Source: a virus
Virus record (IMG/VR): IMGVR_UViG_3300006990_000165
Location: 1 to 23,415 of that record
Reading direction: 5' to 3' (one strand)
DNA length: 23,415 nucleotides
In this document: positions 1-4,961 of the stretch, in pieces
Layout of the letters: every line of letters begins with the position of its first letter
Position numbering within the stretch: position 1 is the stretch's first letter
Translations under genes and position numbers: made by a program
Notes under the pieces: generated by a model
The model's database searches: none
What the model was told of the DNA's origin: nothing
Seen by the model: the letters and a program-made list of their open reading frames with translations, nothing else

Positions 1-214
1 GAAGAACTCTACTAACACCAACCTACTAATCCTTGATGAAATCTTTGATTCTTCTTTAGATGGCTCTGGTACAGATGACTTCCTCAAAATCCTAGATACG
101 TTCTCAGACCAGAACGTGTTCGTTATTTCCCACAAACAAGATATGCTATTTGACAAGTTCAGAAGTATAGTTCAGTTCAAGAAAGAGAAAAATTTCTCAC
201 ATTTAGTTACATAA
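1..214 (+). CDS. 46: Recombination endonuclease subunit gp46, C-terminal end (5' truncated)
   Basis: The reading frame is open from base 2 and ends at TAA 212-214. It gives the last 70 or so residues of an SbcC/Rad50-type ATPase. Visible are the Walker B strand and D-loop (LLILDEIFDSSLDGSG) and the switch-histidine strand (VFVISHK), which are very close to the T4 gp46 C-terminus. With gp47, gp46 forms the Mre11/Rad50-like complex that resects DNA ends for recombination-dependent replication. The rest of the gene, and probably 47, lies upstream of the window. The position just before 45-44-62 fits marine T4-like phages. The assignment rests on motif and order; the fragment is too short to separate gp46 from other SbcC-like proteins by itself. 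Confidence 0.87.
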   Translation, partial: KNSTNTNLLILDEIFDSSLDGSGTDDFLKILDTFSDQNVFVISHKQDMLFDKFRSIVQFKKEKNFSHLVT

Positions 215-219
215 ATGTC

Positions 220-248
220 TTGACATTTGTTCTAAGAACAGGTATACT
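220..248 (+). promoter_or_regulatory. sigma70-type promoter P1 (upstream copy)
   Basis: TTGACA (220-225), a 17-nt spacer, then TATACT (243-248). The -35 lies in a 6-bp dyad AAATGTCTTGACATTT (213-228) that begins in the gp46 stop codon. The spacer carries the dyad GTTCTAAGAAC (229-239), and the -10 overlaps the dyad TATACTGTATA (243-253). No gene follows directly; the next one is reached through promoter P2. Confidence 0.75.
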
Positions 249-371
249 GTATAGGTAATGATGAGAAACCAACCTAAACAGTCTGAAAAAAAGTCAAAAA
301 AGTTTTAAAAACATCTTGACTTTGTTGTGAAAACAATGTATACTGTATAGGTAAGATTGAAAAACAAACCT
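243..371 (+). repeat. Duplicated -10/leader segment (two 33-bp copies, 96 bp apart)
   Basis: Bases 243-275 and 339-371 match at 28 of 33 positions, and the first 16 bases (TATACTGTATAGGTAA) are identical. Each copy starts at the -10 box and runs to AACCT. Only the second is followed by a Shine-Dalgarno (TAGGAG, 373-378) and a gene. Between them lies an A-rich stretch without a gene. This looks like duplication of a promoter plus leader, or loss of a small gene after the first copy. Confidence 0.8.
316..344 (+). promoter_or_regulatory. sigma70-type promoter P2 for the DUF932 gene
   Basis: TTGACT (316-321), a 17-nt spacer, then TATACT (339-344). The spacer holds an inverted repeat TTGTT-N5-AACAA (322-336), and the -10 is inside the dyad TATACTGTATA. 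Transcription should start near 351, giving a leader of about 36 nt before the ATG at 388. Confidence 0.75.
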
Positions 372-387
372 CTAGGAGAGATATATA

Positions 388-1347
388 ATGGCACATGAAC
401 TTGAAATGATTGACGGAAAAGCGCAAATGGCGTATGTTGGGGAACTTCCTTGGCATGGACTAGGTACTTTGGTAGAACGAGAGTTGACACCAGACCAGTT
501 CCAAAAGGTTGCTGGACTTGATTGGACAGTAGAGAAACAACCACTTGTTACTGCAACAGGTGTTCCTATTAAAAACAAAGAGGCGCTTGTTCGTACCTCT
601 GACAACTCTGTATTAGATGTTGTTGGTACTGGTTGGAATCCAGTACAGAACTCAGAAGCGTTTGAGTTTTTCCACGAGTACTGCATGTCTGGTGACATGG
701 AGATGCACACTGCTGGTTCATTGAAAGATGGACAGATGGTGTGGGCTCTTGCAAAAACAAAAGAGTCTTTTGAATTGTTCAAAGGTGATGTTACTGACAA
801 CTACTTCTTGTTCACTAACCCACACCAGTTTGGTAAGGCGATTAATATTCGTATGACACCAATTCGTGTGGTATGTAATAATACTCTAACACTGTCTCTA
901 TCACAGAATGCAGATAGAATGGTTACGGTAAATCACCGTAAGGCATTTGACCCTGCTGAAGTAAAAGAACAGATGGGTATTGCTCGTGAGAAGATGGAAC
1001 AGTACAAATCAATGGCTGCGTTTCTTGGTTCTAAAAAGGCAACTGGAGAAAACGTAATCCAATACTTCAACGAAGTGTTTGGTGCGCCTGCGAAAGAGAA
1101 AGTAGAAGGTGTTCTGCCCTTTACTTCTCGTAACTCAAAACTTGCTTTTGAGAATTTGAATGTACAACCAGGCGCTGAGTTTGCTCAGGGTACATGGTGG
1201 ACTGCATTCAACTCTGTCACCAACATGACAGACCACTTACAGGGACGTTCTAACGATGGTAGATTACAATCTGCTTGGTACGGACGTAACCGTAAAGTGA
1301 AACTCAACGCTTTAGATAAAGCACTTGAGTATGCCGATGCGGCATAA
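388..1347 (+). CDS. DUF932 (TIGR03299-like) phage/plasmid protein
   Basis: A 319-residue protein starting at ATG 388, 9 nt after the Shine-Dalgarno TAGGAG (373-378). The N-terminal part (PWHGLGTLVE, then a long region with ALVRTSDN, VGTGWNPVQN and RVVCNNTL) has the pattern of the DUF932/TIGR03299 family found in phages and plasmids. The biochemical function of the family is not known to me. It has no signal peptide or membrane segment, so it should be cytoplasmic. It is monocistronic: two near-identical sigma70-type promoters precede it and a strong hairpin (1353-1384) follows it, suggesting abundant early expression. The family call is fairly sure; no function is proposed. Confidence 0.75.
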   Translation: MAHELEMIDGKAQMAYVGELPWHGLGTLVERELTPDQFQKVAGLDWTVEKQPLVTATGVPIKNKEALVRTSDNSVLDVVGTGWNPVQNSEAFEFFHEYCMSGDMEMHTAGSLKDGQMVWALAKTKESFELFKGDVTDNYFLFTNPHQFGKAINIRMTPIRVVCNNTLTLSLSQNADRMVTVNHRKAFDPAEVKEQMGIAREKMEQYKSMAAFLGSKKATGENVIQYFNEVFGAPAKEKVEGVLPFTSRNSKLAFENLNVQPGAEFAQGTWWTAFNSVTNMTDHLQGRSNDGRLQSAWYGRNRKVKLNALDKALEYADAA

Positions 1348-1352
1348 AAAAG

Positions 1353-1390
1353 ATTGGTGGGGGGTTGAAAAATCCCCTGCCAATTCTTAT
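1353..1390 (+). terminator. Hairpin terminator after the DUF932 gene, with a promoter -35 in its loop
   Basis: Arms 1353-1364 (ATTGGTGGGGGG) and 1373-1384 (TCCCCTGCCAAT) pair over 12 positions including G-T wobbles. The loop is TTGAAAAA, and TCTTAT follows. The T-tract is weak but the stem is long. The loop contains the -35-like TTGAAA of the hsp20 promoter candidate. Confidence 0.65.
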
Positions 1391-1393
1391 ATA
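1365..1393 (+). promoter_or_regulatory. Candidate sigma70-type promoter for hsp20, overlapping the terminator
   Basis: TTGAAA (1365-1370), a 17-nt spacer, then TATATA (1388-1393). The -35 lies in the loop of the terminator hairpin. Transcription would begin near 1400, right at the start of the dyad 1399-1424. Confidence 0.5.
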
Positions 1394-1398
1394 TAGTA

Positions 1399-1424
1399 GT
1401 GATATGCCGATAATCGGGTATCAC
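1399..1424 (+). promoter_or_regulatory. 26-bp dyad at the predicted hsp20 transcript start
   Basis: Outer arms GTGATA/TATCAC and inner arms CCGAT/ATCGG, separated by TG on one side and G on the other, give a near-perfect inverted repeat. As DNA it could be an operator at the transcription start. As RNA it would be a 5'-end stem-loop. The hsp20 Shine-Dalgarno (1443-1449) lies outside it. Confidence 0.5.
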
Positions 1425-1455
1425 AATTTATCTTGCTTAATTAAAGGAGAAAAAA

Positions 1456-1893
1456 ATGGTAAATTACGCAGCACTCGATCCAACTAGGATCAATACTTAT
1501 TCTATCGGTTTCGATAGAATGTTCGATAGTCTAACCTCAGCGTCAGGCTTTACACAACAAACTAACTATCCCCCATACAACATTATCAAGAAGTCTGATA
1601 CTGAATTTCTTATTGAAGTTGCAGTTGCAGGCTTTTCTAAAAAAGATGTTGAAGTTCGTATGTCTGAAAATAGATTGAACATTAGTTCGATTGATTTGAG
1701 AACATCCGAAATGGATATGGATGATACAGAATATCTACATAAAGGAATTTCTGCTCGTTCATTTAAACGTGCATTCACGTTGTCAGATGATGTTGTTGTA
1801 AAAGAAGCGAACATGGAAAATGGCATCTTGTCTATTTCAATGGAAAGAGTTATCCCAGAGGATAAGAAACCTCGTACTATTGAAATTAAATAA
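1456..1893 (+). CDS. hsp20: Small heat shock protein Hsp20 (IbpA-like)
   Basis: A 145-residue protein from ATG 1456, 6 nt after AAAGGAG (1443-1449). Residues from about 35 to the end form an alpha-crystallin domain: PPYNI near the domain start, FLIEVAVAGFSKKDVEV, then GISARSFKRAFTL, and the characteristic A-x-x-x-NGIL and KPRTIEI near the C-terminus. Hsp20 proteins are ATP-independent holdases that bind unfolding proteins in the cytoplasm. Phage copies are a hallmark of marine T4-like phages and are thought to help protein or capsid folding. The gene stands alone between two hairpins (1353-1384 and 1909-1932). Identification is strong. Confidence 0.92.
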   Translation: MVNYAALDPTRINTYSIGFDRMFDSLTSASGFTQQTNYPPYNIIKKSDTEFLIEVAVAGFSKKDVEVRMSENRLNISSIDLRTSEMDMDDTEYLHKGISARSFKRAFTLSDDVVVKEANMENGILSISMERVIPEDKKPRTIEIK

Positions 1894-1908
1894 TGTTATA
1901 AAAGTGCT

Positions 1909-1936
1909 GGGCGCCTCTTGACAGAGGTGCCCTTTT
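1909..1936 (+). terminator. Intrinsic terminator after hsp20
   Basis: Arms GGGCGCCTCT (1909-1918) and AGAGGTGCCC (1923-1932) form a 10-bp stem with one G-T wobble and a TGAC loop, followed directly by TTTT. This is the clearest terminator in the window. Its loop and flanks form the -35 box of the next promoter. Confidence 0.88.
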
Positions 1937-1946
1937 ATGTTATAGT
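1918..1946 (+). promoter_or_regulatory. sigma70-type promoter for the clamp/clamp-loader cluster, overlapping the terminator
   Basis: TTGACA (1918-1923), exactly 17 nt, then TATAGT (1941-1946). The -35 spans the terminator loop, and the spacer contains the descending arm and T-tract. The expected start is near 1953, about 24 nt before the likely GTG start at 1977. Confidence 0.75.
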
Positions 1947-1964
1947 TAGTAATAACTAAAATTA

Positions 1965-1969
1965 TAGGA
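1965..1969 (+). promoter_or_regulatory. Ribosome binding site TAGGA that decides a GTG start
   Basis: TAGGA is 7 nt before GTG 1977 but only 1 nt before GTG 1971. The ATG at 1969 runs straight into TGA. This favours GTG 1977 as the initiator. Confidence 0.6.
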
Positions 1970-1976
1970 TGTGAAT

Positions 1977-2252
1977 GTGAAAGAAATCGACTACAAGTAT
2001 TCAGAAGACCGTCTTCTGAACGAACTCAAAGAGTACATAGACAAAACCTATGACGCTCACTATTCCCACAACAAGTTTCAAGCCACCGAATTCATTATGG
2101 ATTCTGGTCATGGCGAAGGTTTTTGTATCGGCAATATACTCAAGTATAGTCAACGGTACGGAAAAAAAGATGGCAAGAACAGAAATGACTTGCTAAAGGT
2201 GATCCATTATGGTATAATGGCTCTACATAATCACGATACAATGGAGAAATAA
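1977..2252 (+). CDS. DUF3310-like small protein
   Basis: The likely start is GTG 1977 (91 residues); GTG 1971 would add two residues but sits almost on the Shine-Dalgarno. The region FCIGNILKYSQRYGKKDGKN followed by DLLKVIHYGIMAL matches the pattern of DUF3310 proteins common in phages (a G-N-x-x-K-Y helix, a K-K-D-G turn, then D-L-x-K-x-x-x-Y). The family's function is unsettled. The protein is soluble and helical. It is the first gene of the transcript that runs into the sliding clamp, which starts 4 nt after its stop, so a role linked to replication is possible but unproven. Confidence 0.65.
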   Translation: MKEIDYKYSEDRLLNELKEYIDKTYDAHYSHNKFQATEFIMDSGHGEGFCIGNILKYSQRYGKKDGKNRNDLLKVIHYGIMALHNHDTMEK

Positions 2253-2255
2253 ATT

Positions 2256-2918
2256 ATGATGCAATTAAGCGGCGACACGAGAGATGTTCTAAAGAACTTC
2301 TCAACCATTAACCAAAACCTTCTGGTGAAGTCTGGTAATACTATTAATACAATGTCAGCAATGAAGAACATTGTTGCAAAGGCAACTATTCCAGATACAT
2401 TCAATGATGAGTTTGCAATCTATGACTTGAACGAATTCTTGTCTGCACTTTCATTATTCAAGAGTCCAACATTGGACTTTGCAGATAAGTCTGTAAAATT
2501 GAATGAAGAGGGTGGTGGCAGTTCTTTGAATTACTTCTTTAGTGACCCTTCTGTGGTGACTACACCAAAGACTGAGATTACAATGCCTTCTGTGGATGTA
2601 GAGTTTACTTTTACACAAGATACATTTAATCAAATTCAAAAGGCATCTGCCGTACTTGGTGTTCCAGATGTAGTACTAAAAGGTACTGCTGGTGGTGATA
2701 TCAATCTAACTGTAACTGATCGTAAGAATGAAACTTCAAACGATTTTGCAATCAAGGTTGGTGAGAATTCACCTAGTGATTTCACATACTATTTCAAAGT
2801 TGAAAACCTAAAACTTCTTTCTGGTGATTATAAGGTTGAAGTATCTTCAAAAGGTATCTCGCATTTTAATAATGTTGCGAAACCAATTGAATACTTTATT
2901 GCTCTCGAAGCATCCTAA
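2256..2918 (+). CDS. 45: Sliding clamp, DNA polymerase processivity factor gp45
   Basis: A 220-residue protein (T4 gp45 has 228). The N-terminus (LSGDTRDVLKNFSTINQNLL) and the segment DEFAIYDLNEFLSALSLF align with T4 gp45 in sequence and position, as does the C-terminal FNNVAKPIEYFIALEA. The clamp is a trimeric ring that holds polymerase gp43 on DNA and, in T4, also activates late transcription with gp33 and gp55. ATG 2256 follows GGAG (2243-2246) by 9 nt; ATG 2259 is an alternative. It lies directly before clamp loader genes 44 and 62, the T4 order. Late promoters of T4 type later in the window agree with a clamp-dependent late programme. Confidence 0.93.
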   Translation: MMQLSGDTRDVLKNFSTINQNLLVKSGNTINTMSAMKNIVAKATIPDTFNDEFAIYDLNEFLSALSLFKSPTLDFADKSVKLNEEGGGSSLNYFFSDPSVVTTPKTEITMPSVDVEFTFTQDTFNQIQKASAVLGVPDVVLKGTAGGDINLTVTDRKNETSNDFAIKVGENSPSDFTYYFKVENLKLLSGDYKVEVSSKGISHFNNVAKPIEYFIALEAS

Positions 2919-2935
2919 ACCAGAGGAAATATATA

Positions 2936-3874
2936 ATGAATGATGTGATGTTATGGGTGGAGAAATACCGCCCTAGTACAATCAGTGAGTGTGTTCTTAC
3001 TGATGATTTGAAGAAGACTTTCCAACAGTTTGTAGATGATGGACACATTCCTAATCTACTATTGTCTGGTGGAGCTGGTGTCGGTAAGACAACTGTTGCA
3101 AAAGCAATGCTTGACGAAATCGGTGCTACATATATGTTAATCAACGGTTCGGAAGAATCGGGTATTGATGTACTGCGAAACAAGATTAAGAACTTTGCAA
3201 GTACTGTCTCTATGGATGGTAATCGCAAGTTTGTAATTCTTGATGAGGCAGACTATCTCAATCCACAATCTACACAACCAGCGTTGCGTGGATTTATTGA
3301 GGAGTTTCACAAGAACTGTGGATTCATTCTTACCTGTAACTTTAAGAACAGGATTATCGAACCTTTGCATAGTAGATGTTCGGGTGTTGTATTCAACATT
3401 CCAAACTCTAGTAAACCAAAACTTGCTGGTGAATTTTACAAACGTGTACAGGATATCCTTGCACAAGAGAATGTTCAATACCAGCCTAAAGTTGTACAAG
3501 AACTGGTAATGAAACACTTCCCAGATTGGCGTAGAGTTTTGAATGAACTGCAAAGGTATTCTGCTTCTGGAATGATTGACACTGGAATACTTGTCAATAT
3601 CTCAGAATCAAATATGAAGGAGTTGACTACACATCTCAAGGCAAAAGACTTCAAGTCTATTCGTTCTTGGGTTGCAAACAATCTAGACAACGACCCTTCA
3701 CAACTGTATCGTAAAATTTATGATACATTGTACGATAGTGTTCAACCACAAACAATACCACACATGGTTATGGCGGTTGCTGACTATCAATACAAATCAG
3801 CATTTGTTGCAGATCAAGAGATAAACATGCAAGCGTTTATGCTTGAGATTATGTCACAGGTGCAGTTCAAATGA
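2936..3874 (+). CDS. 44: Clamp loader large subunit, AAA+ ATPase gp44
   Basis: A 312-residue protein (T4 gp44 has 319). It begins with the clamp-loader signature EKYRPSTISECV, then Walker A GGAGVGKT (residues 45-52), Walker B VILDEAD (100-106) and the arginine-finger motif SRC (146-148). With gp62 it forms the ATP-driven complex that opens and loads the gp45 ring. Start ATG 2936 follows AGAGGA (2922-2927). The Walker B box is DEAD, where T4 has DEFD. Its stop overlaps the start of gene 62 in an ATGA, indicating translational coupling that would help set subunit ratio. Confidence 0.96.
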   Translation: MNDVMLWVEKYRPSTISECVLTDDLKKTFQQFVDDGHIPNLLLSGGAGVGKTTVAKAMLDEIGATYMLINGSEESGIDVLRNKIKNFASTVSMDGNRKFVILDEADYLNPQSTQPALRGFIEEFHKNCGFILTCNFKNRIIEPLHSRCSGVVFNIPNSSKPKLAGEFYKRVQDILAQENVQYQPKVVQELVMKHFPDWRRVLNELQRYSASGMIDTGILVNISESNMKELTTHLKAKDFKSIRSWVANNLDNDPSQLYRKIYDTLYDSVQPQTIPHMVMAVADYQYKSAFVADQEINMQAFMLEIMSQVQFK

Positions 3875-4269
3875 GTTATGAATTAAAGCACTATCTTAAC
3901 TCAATTAATCACACTAAGGAAAATCTGATGAATTCAGATGACCCTATGTGGGAGAAGAAGTATCCATCATATGTTGTAAACAGGTGTTTGGGTGCATTCA
4001 ATGACACCATCATGTTCGTTAATGAGCTTAACATGCGTCACCACCTTGACGCAAAGCTTCAATATGATTTTTTACTAAATACTATTAGGTCTAAGAAACG
4101 ATTTGCGCCTTGGGTAAAGGCAGAAAAGTTAGAAGATTTAGAGTATGTAAAAGAGTATTATGGCTATAGTAATGAAAAGGCAAAGGTTGCTCTTTCGGTA
4201 CTTAATAATGAACAGATAAAGACTATCAAAGATAGTTTGAATAAAGGTGGAAGAAATGGAAGAAATTGA
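3871..4269 (+). CDS. 62: Clamp loader small subunit gp62
   Basis: A 132-residue protein starting at ATG 3871 inside the ATGA that ends gene 44. Sequence similarity to T4 gp62 (187 residues) is weak, but it shares the central pattern (YDFLLNTIRSKKRFAPWVK against a T4 stretch with Y-x-x-L-x-A-x-x-x-x-K-R-Y-x-K-W-x-K). It also sits in the fixed position between 44 and regA. gp62 is the single non-ATPase subunit that nucleates the gp44 tetramer. It is shorter than T4 gp62. Its 3' end overlaps regA by 14 nt. Confidence 0.85.
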   Translation: MSYELKHYLNSINHTKENLMNSDDPMWEKKYPSYVVNRCLGAFNDTIMFVNELNMRHHLDAKLQYDFLLNTIRSKKRFAPWVKAEKLEDLEYVKEYYGYSNEKAKVALSVLNNEQIKTIKDSLNKGGRNGRN

Positions 4270-4660
4270 ATGGCAACCAGATAGGATGCTAGAAGTAAAA
4301 CTAAAAGAACCTGATGACTTCTTAAAGGTTCGTGAGACACTATCAAGAATAGGAGTCGCATCTCGTAAAGAGAGAAAACTATACCAATCATGTCATATCC
4401 TACATAAACAAGGTAGGTATTACATTGTGCATTTTAAGGAACTGTTTGCCCTTGATGGTAAGGATACAAACATAACTGAGAATGATATATCTCGTAGGAA
4501 CTCAATATCAGTTCTTTTGAGTGATTGGGGGTTAGTTGAAATAATCGGTGATACTGAACCGAAAGCTCCTTTATCCCAAATCAAAGTAATTTCCTTTAAG
4601 GAAAAGAACGAGTGGGATTTGGAAACTAAATACAATATCGGTAAAAAACGAGAACTATAA
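4256..4660 (+). CDS. regA: Translational repressor RegA
   Basis: The C-terminal 125 residues match T4 RegA (122 residues) closely: EPDDFLKVRETLSRIGVA, YQSCHIL, YYIVHFKE, the WGLVEI strand, then VISFKEKNEW and YNIG. RegA binds U-rich sequences around the start codons of early mRNAs, including 44, 45 and regA itself in T4, and shuts off their translation. The start is uncertain: GTG 4247, ATG 4256 (best placed after AAGGTGG, 4244-4250) and ATG 4286 (which equals the T4 N-terminus but has AGG directly against it). The 4256 start adds about ten acidic residues before the conserved domain. It overlaps gene 62. Confidence 0.93.
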   Translation: MEEIEWQPDRMLEVKLKEPDDFLKVRETLSRIGVASRKERKLYQSCHILHKQGRYYIVHFKELFALDGKDTNITENDISRRNSISVLLSDWGLVEIIGDTEPKAPLSQIKVISFKEKNEWDLETKYNIGKKREL

Positions 4661-4676
4661 AATGAAAGGCGAGAAA

Positions 4677-4910
4677 ATGAATAATGATATTCTGAATGCT
4701 GTAAAGCAACATGCACAGGCTCAGATTGCAATGCATCAAGTAAACATCATGGTTTACATGAAAAATCCTGCTGGTATCGGGGAACACTCAGATATCTCTC
4801 AAGCGGTAGAACACGAACTTATGGAAATGGCAAAATGGCAAGACGTTATCGACATGGTTGATAAGTATTTCCCAGAATCGCCTGAGGATCAAATGCCGCT
4901 TTTCTCTTGA
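4677..4910 (+). CDS. Small conserved-looking hypothetical protein before gene 43
   Basis: The preferred start is ATG 4677 (77 residues), which has AAAGGCGAG just upstream; ATG 4662 would add five residues but has no Shine-Dalgarno. The protein is acidic and helical (ISQAVEHELMEMAKWQDVIDMVDKYF), with no membrane segment. I do not recognise the family. Its TGA stop (4908-4910) lies inside the TTGACA of the gene 43 promoter. It closes the clamp/clamp-loader/RegA transcript. Confidence 0.7.
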   Translation: MNNDILNAVKQHAQAQIAMHQVNIMVYMKNPAGIGEHSDISQAVEHELMEMAKWQDVIDMVDKYFPESPEDQMPLFS

Positions 4911-4935
4911 CATTCTACCTTAAATCTTGTATAAT
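4907..4935 (+). promoter_or_regulatory. Consensus sigma70-type promoter for gene 43
   Basis: TTGACA (4907-4912), 17 nt, TATAAT (4930-4935): a perfect match to the bacterial consensus. The stop codon of the preceding gene is the TGA of the -35 box. Transcription should start near 4942, leaving a leader of only about 20 nt before the UUG start of gene 43. That leaves no room for the operator hairpin used by T4 gp43 to repress its own translation. Confidence 0.88.
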
Positions 4936-4948
4936 GAATCTAATTGAT

Positions 4949-4953
4949 AAGGA
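4949..4953 (+). promoter_or_regulatory. Shine-Dalgarno AAGGA selecting a UUG start for gene 43
   Basis: AAGGA is 8 nt before TTG 4962, the proposed start. It is only 3 nt before ATG 4957, which opens a two-codon frame (ATG TTT TGA) whose stop overlaps TTG 4962. The longer frame's TTG 4944 lies upstream of AAGGA and has no Shine-Dalgarno. Confidence 0.6.
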
Positions 4954-4961
4954 AAAATGTT

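Noticed and set aside
1425-1455. ROSE or fourU RNA thermometer for hsp20
   Set aside because: The Shine-Dalgarno AAAGGAG is not paired with any convincing upstream sequence, and the visible dyad 1399-1424 does not include it.
3240-3509. 89-residue + strand frame inside gene 44
   Set aside because: A different frame over the conserved Walker B region of gp44, with no Shine-Dalgarno and no recognisable protein.
4662-4676. ATG 4662 as start of the small gene before 43
   Set aside because: No Shine-Dalgarno precedes it, whereas ATG 4677 has AAAGGCGAG just upstream.
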